DNA of 64,000 nucleotides from Clostridia bacterium (GCA_017460395.1 JAFUBA010000013.1:17353-81352); one strand, 5' to 3'; counted from the first letter of the stretch, positions 46,189 to 55,753 are shown. Numbers and translations: made by a program. Notes: a model not told the origin generated them from the sequence alone.

Positions 46189-47310
46189 CAGTATTTCCTT
46201 GAATGTCCAGTCTTTTGACCATCTGGTGAGAGGTGCCGGTGCGCCGGCCGTGATTCTGCCTGCAAGCTTTTCTCCCACGGAATTGGCAGGCGTTGCTGTA
46301 CACATCTGCACCGCATCCTCTGGCTGCACGTCAAAACGGTGAATCAGATTTTCCAGAGCCCGCTTCATGGTCAGCACTGAGCCCGCCAGCGTGCCGTCCT
46401 CCAGACGTGCCTGCCCATCCTTTACAAAGACCGGCTGACCGCCCAGGGCATAGTGTCCATCCGGCATGCCCGCAGCTTCCATGGCATCAGTAATGACCAC
46501 CGTTCTTCCCGGGCCTTTGCACTTGCAGATCATCCTGACGATATCGCCGTCGAGGTGTACACCATCGCATATCATCTCGCAGTAAAACCGGTCGTCCACC
46601 ATCGCAGCTCCCGGAATACCAGGTGCACGGTGCAGAATCGGTGTCTGCGCATTGAAGGTATGGGTTACATGATTGGCACCCCAGTCACCTGAGGCATGCA
46701 GAAGAGAGGCCGTGGCAGCGGAATGCCCGACGGATACGATGATCCCCTTCTCGGTCAGATATCGGATCATCTCCTCCGATCCAGTCCGCTCGGGTGCCAT
46801 GGTGATCATGCGGATGGCGCCATAATTGTCCTCACCGCCCACCATACTGTCAAAGGATGTGATGTCCGGATCCATGAAGAATTCTTTTCGCTGAGCCCCG
46901 GCCTTCTGCTCGGACAGATATGGTGCCTCCATATGTGCACCCAGCACCATGGCACTCTGTTCATCCGGCCGCTCCATCACGGCCCGGATTCCGTCCACAG
47001 CCTTTTTTGTGTCCTCCACAGATGCCGACATGGTTGTCGGACAGAAGGCGGCAACCCCCATCTGATACAGATCCCGGCTCATTTTGCGGACTGCCTCTTC
47101 GCCCTCCATGGTATCATGGCCGCGGAAGGCATGAATGTGCACATCCACAAAGCCCGGTATCACATAATCTTCCTGAGCGTCCACCACAGACTCATACAGA
47201 CCTGCTTCCAGATTGTGTCCAATCTCCTGAACGTGTCCGTTATGTATCCGGATATCTTCCCCAGTCCGAAAAGTCCTTCCCAGAAAAACCTGGGCATTCC
47301 GAATCAACAT
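46183..47310 (-). CDS. nagA: N-acetylglucosamine-6-phosphate deacetylase
   Basis: 375-residue amidohydrolase that turns GlcNAc-6-P into glucosamine-6-P and acetate during amino-sugar use or wall recycling. Metal and substrate motifs are in order: VDVHIHAFRGHDTMEG, GAHMEAPYLSEQKAGAQ with the metal glutamate, VSVGHSAAT, NHVTHTFNAQ and VVITDAMEAAG with the catalytic aspartate. The C-terminal strand is atypical (GAPAPLTRWSKDWTFKEIL in place of the usual G-DADLV pattern), but the frame is open. GAGGGATC precedes the ATG. No nagB is in the window. Confidence 0.95.
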   Translation of the reverse strand: MLIRNAQVFLGRTFRTGEDIRIHNGHVQEIGHNLEAGLYESVVDAQEDYVIPGFVDVHIHAFRGHDTMEGEEAVRKMSRDLYQMGVAAFCPTTMSASVEDTKKAVDGIRAVMERPDEQSAMVLGAHMEAPYLSEQKAGAQRKEFFMDPDITSFDSMVGGEDNYGAIRMITMAPERTGSEEMIRYLTEKGIIVSVGHSAATASLLHASGDWGANHVTHTFNAQTPILHRAPGIPGAAMVDDRFYCEMICDGVHLDGDIVRMICKCKGPGRTVVITDAMEAAGMPDGHYALGGQPVFVKDGQARLEDGTLAGSVLTMKRALENLIHRFDVQPEDAVQMCTATPANSVGEKLAGRITAGAPAPLTRWSKDWTFKEILA

Positions 47311-47384
47311 AGTTATATGATCCCTCGGTTGCCGGAGAGTTTCATCTCTGTGCCACTCTCCTGAATTTGCAGCATGCCCGGAAC

Positions 47385-48137
47385 TTATTTGTCAAAATTG
47401 ACAACCTTTGCGAAGTCTTCAGCCACAAGGGAGGCACCGCCGATGAGTCCGCCGTCAATCTCGCACTGCGCCATCAGGCCCTTCACGTTGGCAGGCTTCA
47501 TGGAACCGCCATACTGGATTCTCACCTGATCTGCCACATTCTGCCCGTATTTTCCTGCAATGGCCTTGCGGATCACACCGATGGTCTCGTTCGCCTGTTC
47601 ATCGGTGGCTGTCAGGCCGGTACCAATAGCCCACACAGGCTCATAGGCAATAACCACCTTGCTGACTTCCTCTGCGGTGAGACCGGTGAGTGCGATCAGC
47701 GTCTGATAGGTTACCAGAGGATCTGTGTACTCAGCGATTCTCTCTTCCTTCTTTTCCCCGACACAGATGATCGGAATGAGGCCTGCCTTCACGGCCGCAA
47801 GCACCCGCTGATTGACGGTCGTGTCCGTCTCACCGAAATACTGTCTGCGCTCGCTGTGCCCAATGATCACATACTCCACGCCGGATTTCACCAGCATGTC
47901 AGCGCTGATTTCTCCAGTGTATGCACCACTCTCCTTGAAGTGCACATTCTGGGCACCCAGATGAATATTGCTGTCCCCGATAGCCTGCTTCACAGCGTAC
48001 AGATCGGTGGCGGGTACGCATACAACAACGTCACATGCAGCATCTTTCACCAGCGGGATCAGTTCCTTGACCAGGTTTGCACCTTCTTCAGGGTTCTTAT
48101 TCATTTTCCAGTTGCCGGCGATAATGGGTTTGCGCAT
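47385..48137 (-). CDS. tpiA: Triosephosphate isomerase
   Basis: 250-residue glycolytic TIM barrel interconverting DHAP and glyceraldehyde-3-P. Substrate-site GNWKMN is at residues 8-13. The catalytic His is in EYVIIGHSERRQYFGE and the catalytic Glu in VIAYEPVWAIGTGLTA. The phosphate loop is RIQYGGSMKP, with an ending GLIGGASL typical of TIM. AAAGGGG lies nine bases before the ATG. It follows pgk on the same strand behind an intercistronic hairpin. Confidence 0.98.
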   Translation of the reverse strand: MRKPIIAGNWKMNKNPEEGANLVKELIPLVKDAACDVVVCVPATDLYAVKQAIGDSNIHLGAQNVHFKESGAYTGEISADMLVKSGVEYVIIGHSERRQYFGETDTTVNQRVLAAVKAGLIPIICVGEKKEERIAEYTDPLVTYQTLIALTGLTAEEVSKVVIAYEPVWAIGTGLTATDEQANETIGVIRKAIAGKYGQNVADQVRIQYGGSMKPANVKGLMAQCEIDGGLIGGASLVAEDFAKVVNFDK

Positions 48138-48211
48138 AACGAGTTACCCCTTTCAATTTATCGACTTTGGGATCAAACTTTGGATCAGCATATTGAACAA
48201 AAAACAGAGAA

Positions 48212-48244
48212 GGGGTGCTCCGCCCAAGATGAGAGGAGCACCCC
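48212..48244 (-). terminator. Hairpin between pgk and tpiA (terminator or attenuator)
   Basis: Perfect 10-bp stem (48212-48221 with 48235-48244) with a 13-base loop, and a T-rich TTCTCTGTTTTTTG on the minus strand. It is ten bases after the pgk stop and would reduce read-through into tpiA, giving higher pgk than tpiA expression. Confidence 0.75.
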
Positions 48245-48253
48245 GGATTTACC

Positions 48254-49456
48254 TTACTTCTCGTCCAGGCAGGCGACACCGGGCAGGGTCTTGCCTTCCA
48301 GGTATTCCAGGGAAGCACCGCCGCCGGTGGAGATATGCGTCATCTTATCGGCCAGGCCCATCTGCTCCACTGCTGCAGCAGAGTCGCCACCACCGATAAT
48401 GGTCACAGCATTGCTGTCAGCCATCGCCTGGGCAACCGCCAGGGTGCCCTTGGCAAGGGTGGGATTCTCGAACACGCCCATCGGGCCGTTCCAGACAACC
48501 GTGGCGGCCTTCTTGACGGCCTCAGCATACAGTTCCTGAGTCTTGGGTCCGATATCCACGCCTTCCATATCCTCGGGGATCTTGTCGGAATCCACACAGA
48601 TGGTATCGATGGGCGCATCGATGGGATCCGGGAAGGCCTTGACGCACACGGTGTCCACGGGCAGGAGGAGCTGTACGCCCTTTTCCTGGGCCTTGGCCAT
48701 CATGTCCTTGCAATAGTCAATCTTGCTCTCATCAAGCAGAGACTTGCCAACGCTGTATCCCTTGGCCTTGAGGAAGGTGAACGCCATGCCGCCGCCGATG
48801 ATCAGGGTATCGACCTTCTCCAGAAGGTTGCTGATCACGTTCAGCTTGTCCTCGATCTTGGCGCCGCCAAGCACTGCTACGAAGGGCCGGTCCGGATTCT
48901 CCAGAGCCTTGCCCATCACAGACAGTTCCTTGCCGATCAGGTAGCCGGCCACATTGGGGGATGTGAAGGCAGTCACGCCGGCTGTGGAGCAGTGTGCACG
49001 GTGGCAGGATCCGAAGGCATCGTCCACATAGCAGTCTGCCAGGGAAGCAAGTTCCTTGGAGAAGTCTTCCACATTCTTGGTTTCTTCCTTGCGGAAACGG
49101 GTGTTCTGCAGAAGCACCACATCTCCGTCCTTCATCGCGGCAACAGCAGCCTTGGCCTTTTCGCCCACCACATTGTCGTCATCCGCGAACACAACCTCTT
49201 TGCCCAGAAGTTCGGACAGTCGTGCAGCAACAGGTGCCAGGGAGAACTTGGCTTCCGGTCCGTTCTTCGGCTTGCCCAGATGGGAGCACAGGATCACGCG
49301 GCCGCCGTCCTTCACCAGCTTTTCAATGGTGGGCAGAGCAGCAACAATGCGCTTGTCGTTGGTGATTTTGCCATCCTTCATGGGAACGTTGAAGTCGCAA
49401 CGGACCAGAACGCGCTTACCGGCTACCTGGATATCGTCCACTGTCTTCTTGGCCAT
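48254..49456 (-). CDS. pgk: Phosphoglycerate kinase
   Basis: 400-residue glycolytic kinase making ATP from 1,3-bisphosphoglycerate. N-terminal substrate-binding [28 protein letters not shown] and the [12 protein letters not shown] segment are followed by the nucleotide domain with [28 protein letters not shown] and [13 protein letters not shown]. The start at 49456 matches the family opening and has AAGGAGA about ten bases upstream; an in-frame extension to 49546 is non-coding leader. It leads a pgk-tpiA pair; gap is not in view. Confidence 0.98.
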   Translation of the reverse strand: MAKKTVDDIQVAGKRVLVRCDFNVPMKDGKITNDKRIVAALPTIEKLVKDGGRVILCSHLGKPKNGPEAKFSLAPVAARLSELLGKEVVFADDDNVVGEKAKAAVAAMKDGDVVLLQNTRFRKEETKNVEDFSKELASLADCYVDDAFGSCHRAHCSTAGVTAFTSPNVAGYLIGKELSVMGKALENPDRPFVAVLGGAKIEDKLNVISNLLEKVDTLIIGGGMAFTFLKAKGYSVGKSLLDESKIDYCKDMMAKAQEKGVQLLLPVDTVCVKAFPDPIDAPIDTICVDSDKIPEDMEGVDIGPKTQELYAEAVKKAATVVWNGPMGVFENPTLAKGTLAVAQAMADSNAVTIIGGGDSAAAVEQMGLADKMTHISTGGGASLEYLEGKTLPGVACLDEK

Positions 49457-49503
49457 GATGAAACACTCTCCTTGTTGAAATAGAATATCTTTCTCTGAAT
49501 GCT

Positions 49504-49547
49504 CATGAAAATCTGGTAAAGGGCACACCCTTCCCCCAATTTTCATG
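49504..49547. promoter_or_regulatory. Inverted repeat in the pgk leader
   Basis: CATGAAAAT (49504-49512) and ATTTTCATG (49539-49547) are perfect 9-base arms 26 bases apart, beginning just after the -10 box of the candidate pgk promoter. It could be a repressor site or the base of a leader stem. Confidence 0.45.
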
Positions 49548-49551
49548 GGTC

Positions 49552-49580
49552 ATGATATCACAACGGCGCAAGGCAGGCAA
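49552..49580 (-). promoter_or_regulatory. Candidate promoter of pgk-tpiA
   Basis: Minus strand TTGCCT (49575-49580), 17-base spacer, TATCAT (49552-49557). Confidence 0.5.
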
Positions 49581-49632
49581 GAGGTTTGTGAAAAACCTGA
49601 CAATCTGCAAAGCCTGTCCATCTGCGCCGGGT

Positions 49633-50808
49633 TCAGTTCTCCACTACCAGGGGATCCGACCCGTGGACCACAACGGTCTCGATTCCATCCATGGCTGCCT
49701 GAATCAGGGTTTCTGCATCCAGGACTTCCTCCGCTTTCGCAATCTTATCCACCTTCGGGTGCGTCACAGGATGCCTGGGCGTGAAGACCGTGCAGCAGTC
49801 CTCGTAGGGCAGAGAGGACGTTTTGAATGTGCCTATCCGCTCTGCTACCTCGATGATCTCCTGCTTGTCAAACCCAATCACAGGTCGAAAGACCGGTCTT
49901 GTCACCACGGCATCCGTGGTACCAAGAGCCTCCATGGTCTGGCTGGCCACCTGGCCCACTGATTCCCCGGTGATCAGCGCCTGAGCGCCTTCCCTCTCTG
50001 CCACCTTTTCTGAGAGACGCATCATGAAGCGCCGCATGATCAGCGTGGTGTAATCCTGGGGACATTTTTCGTGGATCTGCATCTGGATTTCCGTGAACGG
50101 AACCACATAGACCCGGATCTGACCCGTATATCTGGCCAGCAGCCTTGCCAGATCCAGCACCTTTTCCTTGGCAAAATCCGACGTATATGGATACGAATGG
50201 AAATGGACACAGGAGATGGTGACACCGCGCTTGGCGATCATGAAGCCGGCGACCGGGGAGTCGATCCCGCCTGAGAGCAGAAGACAGGCCTTTCCGTTGG
50301 TGCCATAGGGCATGCCTCCAACGGCGGGCACGACCTTCACATACAGGTATGCCTTGTCCCTGATCTCCACGTTCATGACATGCTCCGGATGGTGCACATC
50401 CACCTTGAGACCGCTCCGCTGCCTCAGGATGGCCGTTCCGATGCGCTCATTGATCTGCGGAGAATCAAGGGGATACAGCTTGTCTGAGCGCCTGGCGCTG
50501 ACTTTGAAGGTGCCCTGAATACCCTCCATCATGGCGATTGCCTGACGGGTGATAGCGTCAAAGTCATCCTTCTCCATTTCGATTGCAGGGCAGACACTGT
50601 GCACGCCAAACACGTTGCGGACGATCTCAATGCACTGGTTCATATCTTCAAAACCATATACGAAGATTCGCCCGTCATGCAGCCACACGTCTGCATGGAG
50701 ACATTTCACACTTTCGCGGATATTCTTGACCAGTGTCCTCATGAAATACGGTCGGTTCTGTCCTTTCAGAAAAATTTCACCATACCGTACCAGTAACAGT
50801 TCGCGCAT
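49633..50808 (-). CDS. thiI: tRNA 4-thiouridine synthase ThiI
   Basis: 391 residues: a ferredoxin-like N-terminal domain (YGEIFLKGQNRPYFMRTLV), a THUMP domain (about 60-165), then the PP-loop pyrophosphatase domain with LLLSGGIDSPVAGF. The enzyme adenylates tRNA U8 and inserts sulfur. The C-terminal rhodanese domain of the E. coli protein is absent, so it resembles the short Bacillus type. It follows a cysteine desulfurase gene by four bases, matching the known NifZ-ThiI pairing in which the desulfurase hands sulfur directly to ThiI. GAAGGTG precedes the ATG. Confidence 0.96.
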   Translation of the reverse strand: MRELLLVRYGEIFLKGQNRPYFMRTLVKNIRESVKCLHADVWLHDGRIFVYGFEDMNQCIEIVRNVFGVHSVCPAIEMEKDDFDAITRQAIAMMEGIQGTFKVSARRSDKLYPLDSPQINERIGTAILRQRSGLKVDVHHPEHVMNVEIRDKAYLYVKVVPAVGGMPYGTNGKACLLLSGGIDSPVAGFMIAKRGVTISCVHFHSYPYTSDFAKEKVLDLARLLARYTGQIRVYVVPFTEIQMQIHEKCPQDYTTLIMRRFMMRLSEKVAEREGAQALITGESVGQVASQTMEALGTTDAVVTRPVFRPVIGFDKQEIIEVAERIGTFKTSSLPYEDCCTVFTPRHPVTHPKVDKIAKAEEVLDAETLIQAAMDGIETVVVHGSDPLVVEN

Positions 50809-50812
50809 CTTT

Positions 50813-51961
50813 TCACCTTCTCACATAGCTGTGGAGCAGTGTCCACTGTTTCACAACCTGCTCAATCACAGTTTCTATCTCATCCTCTGTCGTTTCCGGG
50901 CACAGACTGAATCGAATGGCACTCTCTGCCTGGCTTCTCTCCACGCCCATGCTGATGAGTCCTGAACTGACCTTCTGCTTGTGGCTGGAGCATGCAGAAC
51001 CTGCTGACACCATGATGCCTGCCCCTGCCAGGGCATTGAGCATCGTCTCGCTGCGCACAGGATTCAGAGATACGTTCAGAATATGGGGCGCACAGGCCGT
51101 GTCGTCCATGTCCGGTCCGTTCAGTGTCGCCTCCGGAATATGCTCATGTATGCCTCTCCAGAGTTTACACTTGAGCTGCATCATCTGCCCGCTCCACTCC
51201 TCCTGCCAGGCAGAGACCGCTGCGCCAATGGCTGCAATGCCCGCGGTATTTTCTGTTCCGGAGCGGATGCCGCTCTCCTGACCGCCACCGAGCATGATGG
51301 GATTCACCCTGTGGTCCTTTCGCACAATCAGCCCGCCGATACCCTTCAGGGCGTGAATCTTGTGCCCGGAAAAGGCATACGACTGGATGCCCAGTTTCTG
51401 AAAATCGATCGGGCACCTGAGAAAGCCCTGGACGCCATCCACGTGGATGGCCGCATTCGGGCAGAGAGCATCCCGGAGGGCTGCGACGTCTTTGATCGGC
51501 TGAATTGCGCCGCTCTCGTTGTGTACCTGCATCAGACAGATCAGGCGCACATCTGCCGTCAGCTGGCATTTCAGTTTCTCAATGGAGAGAACACCCCTGC
51601 TGTCTGGCACCATTTCCTCTACCTGAAAGCCCATGCGTTTGATCTCAGGCATACAGGACAAAACCGCCGGATGCTCCAACTGGAACACCAGCACCTTTCC
51701 CCCTCCGCGCAGCGTCCGGAGAAACCCGAGAATTGCCAGATTATCCGCCTCAGTGCCGGAGGATGTGAAATACAGATTTTCCCCGTCTGCCCTCACAGCA
51801 TGAAGGCAGGCTCTTCGCACCTCATTGATTCCTTTTCTGACCTGCATGGCAGGCGGATAGATGGCAGACGGATTATACCATCCGTCTGCCATCGAATGTG
51901 TGACTGCTTCCATCACGGCCGCGGAAGGCCGGGTTGTAGCTGAATTATCCAGATAGATCAT
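50813..51961 (-). CDS. Cysteine desulfurase (IscS/NifS family), ThiI partner
   Basis: 382-residue PLP enzyme. It opens with the family MIYLDNSATTRPS; the PLP lysine is in FSGHKIHALKGIGG, the nucleophile loop cysteine in SAGSACSSHKQ, and GGQESGIRSGTENTAG is typical. It converts cysteine to alanine with a persulfide on the active-site cysteine. Being directly upstream of thiI without rhodanese domain, it is most likely the dedicated sulfur donor for tRNA s4U (NifZ-like) rather than the main Fe-S desulfurase. AGGAG lies about twelve bases before the ATG, inside the 3' end of the upstream gene. Confidence 0.94.
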   Translation of the reverse strand: MIYLDNSATTRPSAAVMEAVTHSMADGWYNPSAIYPPAMQVRKGINEVRRACLHAVRADGENLYFTSSGTEADNLAILGFLRTLRGGGKVLVFQLEHPAVLSCMPEIKRMGFQVEEMVPDSRGVLSIEKLKCQLTADVRLICLMQVHNESGAIQPIKDVAALRDALCPNAAIHVDGVQGFLRCPIDFQKLGIQSYAFSGHKIHALKGIGGLIVRKDHRVNPIMLGGGQESGIRSGTENTAGIAAIGAAVSAWQEEWSGQMMQLKCKLWRGIHEHIPEATLNGPDMDDTACAPHILNVSLNPVRSETMLNALAGAGIMVSAGSACSSHKQKVSSGLISMGVERSQAESAIRFSLCPETTEDEIETVIEQVVKQWTLLHSYVRR

Positions 51962-51967
51962 CTTCTG

Positions 51968-52516
51968 TTAAGACTCCTGATATGCGCCATAGGGCAGATA
52001 GTGGCGGATATGATCCACCATTTCCTGGGAAGGCTCAAACACAATGATGCGCTTGTTCCCATCCTTTTGGAAAAAGAAGAAATACAGTTCCGCTTCCCGG
52101 TTGAGGAACCATCTGCTCTGCTGCACATTCTGCATGGAAATGTATCTGTGGAAAGCACCGGATGCGACCTTGCCAAAAGCATCAATTGTCTTGACGTTGA
52201 GGCTGCCAAGACTCTTGCGCTTTTTGTTATTGAATACCTGGGCAAAGTCGAGTGTCCCATTGGTGAAGGTGTATTCATATTCCGTGCGCAGTCTGTCATG
52301 GTAGAGCCAGATCAGGACAGCAATCGCCGCCTGAATCAGTCCGAACACCAGAGAGAACCAGTCAAACTGACCGGATGCAATCAGGGTGATGCTGCTGGAG
52401 ATGAACATCATGCCGATGAGGGCTGCAAACACCATGATGACCAGGGAAAGGTAATAGAGAACCTCATCCAGACCCCGTTTTCTCTTGACGACAACTTCCT
52501 CCAGAAAATGATCCAT
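51968..52516 (-). CDS. Membrane protein of unknown function, DUF6106-like
   Basis: 182 residues. After a charged start (MDHFLEEVVVKRKRGLDEV) there are two hydrophobic segments (about 20-45 and 50-72) forming a hairpin. A soluble C-terminal half then contains YEYTFTNGTLDFAQVFNNKKRK and the late YFFFFQKDGNKRIIVFEPS. The pattern resembles a conserved Clostridia family I recall as DUF6106; that label is from memory and needs a profile search. A strong AAAGGAGG precedes the ATG. It is upstream of and close to the desulfurase-thiI pair. Confidence 0.7.
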   Translation of the reverse strand: MDHFLEEVVVKRKRGLDEVLYYLSLVIMVFAALIGMMFISSSITLIASGQFDWFSLVFGLIQAAIAVLIWLYHDRLRTEYEYTFTNGTLDFAQVFNNKKRKSLGSLNVKTIDAFGKVASGAFHRYISMQNVQQSRWFLNREAELYFFFFQKDGNKRIIVFEPSQEMVDHIRHYLPYGAYQES

Positions 52517-52577
52517 GGTACATACCTCCTTTATGCATACCAGAAAAATAGGTTCCTGAACCGGGATAGAAAAACGT

Positions 52578-53033
52578 TTATGCCAGCAGCAGCCAGGCGA
52601 CTGCCACCAGAAGACCTACAATAAATCCGATAAAAACTTCAAACGGCGTGTGCCCGACAATCTCCTTCAGTTCCCTGTCTGAAATAGGCCGCCCCTCGAA
52701 GATTGCATCCGAAAGAATCTTGTTGAGCACGGCACCCTGCCGGCCTGTTTCTCTGCGCACGCCCGCAGCATCATACATGACGATGGATGCAAACACACAG
52801 CACATGGCAAGCAGCGGACTGCTCAGCCCCATCGTGGCTCCCACCATGATGGTCAGACTCACCACCATGGCCGTATGGCTGGAGGGCATGCCACCGGACT
52901 CCCAGAACCGCCTGAAGTCAATCCGGTGCGTCACAATTGCTGTGATGGGAATCTTTAATGCCTGGGCGACAAACCAGGCAGAAAACGGGCACCACAGACA
53001 CCGGTTGGAAAAGAGTTCCATCATCCAGTCCAT
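52578..53033 (-). CDS. Divergent PAP2 family protein (DUF212)
   Basis: 151-residue small membrane protein. It keeps the compact phosphatase-like motifs GGMPSSHTA and MYDAAGVRRETGRQ that mark the divergent PAP2/DUF212 group, with about four membrane segments. The family is broadly conserved in bacteria and plants, but its activity is not established; location next to isoprenyl diphosphate synthase in this window makes a lipid-phosphate role attractive (inference). AAGGAAGG lies seven bases before the ATG. Confidence 0.88.
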   Translation of the reverse strand: MDWMMELFSNRCLWCPFSAWFVAQALKIPITAIVTHRIDFRRFWESGGMPSSHTAMVVSLTIMVGATMGLSSPLLAMCCVFASIVMYDAAGVRRETGRQGAVLNKILSDAIFEGRPISDRELKEIVGHTPFEVFIGFIVGLLVAVAWLLLA

Positions 53034-53092
53034 ATTGAAACCTTCCTTCAGGGCAATGTCAAAATTCCGAAAAAGCTGCTCGTATGATTTCG

Positions 53093-53971
53093 TCAGGACT
53101 GTCTGTTCAGAAGCCGGAGGGCAAAGTCCACAAAGAACTGTCCACTCTCCCCCATCCCTGCTGCATTGTAAATGGCCTTGTCCGTGACCTGTTTTATATC
53201 TTTCTTTGTCTGCTCAATGCCTCTGAGAGAAACCCATGTCTGCTTGCCCATGACGGCATCCATACCTGTCTTCTTGCCGAGCTTCTTCTCGTCTCCGATG
53301 ACATCCAGAAGATCGTCCATCTGCTGGAACGCAAGCCCCAGGTGGCGCCCATATTCCAGCGCAGAGATTGCCATCTCATCTGCACGATGACCGCTGAGCA
53401 GCATACCGGCTTCCATCCCTGCCATGATCAGATCTGCAGTCTTATGCATGTGAATCCTCATGACATTCTTCTCTGTCACGGGCTGACCTTCCAATGTGAT
53501 GTCATATACCTGACCCTTGATCATACCGGCAGCGCCGCTTCTGTGCAGAATCGCATGGGCAGCCTCTGCGCCTCGAAAATCCTGCCTTTCCACTGCTTCC
53601 AGGAGCATAAGCTCCGCTGCAGAATTGAGCAGTGCATCTCCTGCCAGCGTAGCCATTCCGGCTCCATAGACAACATGGTTGGTTGGTCGGCCTCTGCGTT
53701 CATCATCATCGTCCATGCAGGGAAGATCATCGTGAATCAGGCTGTAGGCATGGATCATCTCCAGGGCGCACGCATACGGTATAGCCTCCTCAGGATCCCT
53801 TCCGCCTGCCTCACAGGATGCAAGCAGCAGGACGGGCCGGAGCCGTTTACCTTCTGCAAGATAGGAGTACAGCATCGCTTCCTGCAGTTTTTCCGGAATC
53901 GAGTGGATCCGAAGAAGCTGGGATTCCAAAGACCGGTCGACCATGTCTCTGTAGGCCGAAATTTCCCGCAT
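53093..53971 (-). CDS. ispA: Polyprenyl (farnesyl/geranyl) diphosphate synthase
   Basis: 292-residue trans-isoprenyl diphosphate synthase that condenses IPP with DMAPP and geranyl-PP. First aspartate-rich motif is LIHDDLPCMDDDDERRGRPTNH, the second is FQQMDDLLDVIGDEKKLGK, with [17 protein letters not shown] before the first. Length and the residues ahead of the first Asp motif fit a short-chain (C15) product. GAGGTG lies seven bases before the ATG. It sits downstream of xseB, the classic xseA-xseB-ispA order. Confidence 0.95.
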   Translation of the reverse strand: MREISAYRDMVDRSLESQLLRIHSIPEKLQEAMLYSYLAEGKRLRPVLLLASCEAGGRDPEEAIPYACALEMIHAYSLIHDDLPCMDDDDERRGRPTNHVVYGAGMATLAGDALLNSAAELMLLEAVERQDFRGAEAAHAILHRSGAAGMIKGQVYDITLEGQPVTEKNVMRIHMHKTADLIMAGMEAGMLLSGHRADEMAISALEYGRHLGLAFQQMDDLLDVIGDEKKLGKKTGMDAVMGKQTWVSLRGIEQTKKDIKQVTDKAIYNAAGMGESGQFFVDFALRLLNRQS

Positions 53972-54013
53972 GATATCACCTCAGACAAGATCAGTTTTGT
54001 TATTCAACGCCTG

Positions 54014-54292
54014 TCAGAACGGCAACACTTCCGAGATTGCAGAACTCTTCATGTCATCCGAAGCATGAAGCTGCAGTCCATCCCATACTTCTTCCTTCGG
54101 GCCATTTGGTGTCTCCCGGATGACGGTCAGACGCTGCTTCGCCTTGCTGAGTTCATCCTCAAGGCTCTGCAAAAGTTTCATCCCGGCCTCGTACTGCTTC
54201 ATGGAATCTTCCAGCCCCAGGTTTTCCCCCTCCAGAGCCTGTGCGATCGCTTCCACCTTCTGCATTTTTTCTTCAAATGTCATCGCTTTCAT
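54014..54292 (-). CDS. xseB: Exonuclease VII small subunit
   Basis: 92 residues. Typical XseB helical hairpin: TFEEKMQKVEAIAQALEGENLGLEDSMKQYEAGMKL then a second helix with SLEDELSKAKQRL. The C-terminal 25 residues form a variable tail. The ATG at 54292 is chosen because AGAGG is eight bases upstream; an in-frame TTG at 54313 begins directly after the xseA stop and is less likely. Several small subunits bind each XseA to form the single-strand exonuclease. Confidence 0.93.
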   Translation of the reverse strand: MKAMTFEEKMQKVEAIAQALEGENLGLEDSMKQYEAGMKLLQSLEDELSKAKQRLTVIRETPNGPKEEVWDGLQLHASDDMKSSAISEVLPF

Positions 54293-54313
54293 GCTTGATG
54301 CCTCTTTCTTCAA

Positions 54314-55753
54314 TCATGCGCCGGACACAGGCAGCGTCTGCGCATCCACCTGGCCATCTGCAAAATGGATCGTCACGAGGCCCCTCGCCTCAGTACTGCT
54401 TGTCAGCACATGTCCTTCAGGGTCTGTCACCATCGCATAACCGCGCCTGAGCACACTGCCCGGGTTCATCGCATCAATCCTGGCGGTAAGGCCGGAGAGC
54501 TTTACCTGACATGTCTGCACAATGCGGTCGATCTTTGATATCATCTGATTCTGATACACGATCAGTGCCTTTTCCATCCCGGCAATCTTCGCATCCGGGG
54601 CATTCTTCGAGAGATGCGAGGAAACGTTCTTGAGGGACTGTGCAGATGAATCCACCTTTTCCCGTGCCAGCTTCTCCAGATGGTTCTCCCGTTCAGCAAG
54701 CTCCATCTGCAGCGTATCAAAGCGGCGTGCCATGACAGCATGAAGCTTATTTTCCAGAAGCTGCACCTGCTGAAGATGCAGTTCCAGGACATGGGATGGC
54801 GCCCTGTCAGACAGTCGCTGCCGAATGTCTGCCAACTGAAGGCTCTTTAATGTCAGCAACTGCTGCTGAGTCTTATACATTTCACTTTGCAGCGCGTGAA
54901 GCTTCCCGAGAAGAAGGCTTCTGTCCTGTATAGCCAGCTCTGCCGCGTTACTCGGTGTTGAAGCGCTCATGTCCGCCACATCATCTGCAATCGTATGATC
55001 CGGCTGATGGCCGATGGCCGTGATGACAGGCACAGGACTGGCTGCTATCGCCCTGGCCACACGCTCGTCATTGAAACACCACAGATCCTCGAGGCTCCCA
55101 CCTCCGCGCCCTGTGATGATCAGGTCCACGTCCGGAAGATGTGCTGCCGTCTGAAGTCCGCGCACAATCTGGGGCACAGCCGCATCGCCCTGAACCGGAA
55201 TTGGTACCACACAGATTGGAATCATGGGATTTCGCTCCCGGGCGATCTTGCACACATCGTGCACAACCTCCCCGGAAAGGCTCGTGACAAGCGCGATTTT
55301 TCTGGGATAAAAAGGGATCGGCCGCTTTCTTTCCTGATCGAACAGCCCTTCCGATTGAAGCTTCCGCTTCAGCTGTTCATACTCCAGCCACAGAAGCCCC
55401 AGCCCGCTGGTCTCCATACTGTCTGCCACAAAGGAAACCCTGCCGCCGGCTTCGTAGAAGCTGACTTTTCCCCGCAGGGTAATCTGTGCCCCGTTCCTGG
55501 GCGCCTGATAACCTCTTGCACGGACGGTGGATGACCAGATGCAGCACGGAATGCAGGTACCATTCTCGTCTTTCAGATCAAAATACCAGTGACCGCTGGA
55601 CGCCGGCCGAAAGCCGGAAACCTGCCCGCGCACACGGAGCGACTGAAGAGATGGCTGGGAAAGAAACAGCGAGATCATTCTGTTCAGTTCCGTGACGGAC
55701 AGGATTTTTATGGGCTGCTCCTCCGTTCCTCTGCCTGAAACCTCATACCTCAT
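54314..55753 (-). CDS. xseA: Exonuclease VII large subunit
   Basis: 479 residues. An N-terminal OB-fold (LRVRGQVSGFRPASSGHWYFDLKDENG) is followed by the catalytic domain with PRKIALVTSLSGEVVHDVC, the conserved ITGRGGGSLEDLWCFNDE, and AIGHQPDHTIADDVADMSASTPSNAAE, then a long coiled-coil region. It degrades single-stranded DNA in both directions with XseB. The ATG overlaps the folD stop by 11 bases. Confidence 0.96.
   Translation of the reverse strand: MRYEVSGRGTEEQPIKILSVTELNRMISLFLSQPSLQSLRVRGQVSGFRPASSGHWYFDLKDENGTCIPCCIWSSTVRARGYQAPRNGAQITLRGKVSFYEAGGRVSFVADSMETSGLGLLWLEYEQLKRKLQSEGLFDQERKRPIPFYPRKIALVTSLSGEVVHDVCKIARERNPMIPICVVPIPVQGDAAVPQIVRGLQTAAHLPDVDLIITGRGGGSLEDLWCFNDERVARAIAASPVPVITAIGHQPDHTIADDVADMSASTPSNAAELAIQDRSLLLGKLHALQSEMYKTQQQLLTLKSLQLADIRQRLSDRAPSHVLELHLQQVQLLENKLHAVMARRFDTLQMELAERENHLEKLAREKVDSSAQSLKNVSSHLSKNAPDAKIAGMEKALIVYQNQMISKIDRIVQTCQVKLSGLTARIDAMNPGSVLRRGYAMVTDPEGHVLTSSTEARGLVTIHFADGQVDAQTLPVSGA

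Noticed and set aside
48335..49483. Long plus-strand frames opposite pgk, aspS (60312-61718), dnaX, mgtE and the giant protein (40970-42703)
   Set aside because: All mirror well-identified genes on the other strand and show no motifs.
52552..52563. Small GGTTC-GAACC hairpin after the DUF6106-like and PAP2-like genes' junction
   Set aside because: Five base pairs with a 2-base loop is too weak to call a terminator, although TATTTTT follows on the minus strand.
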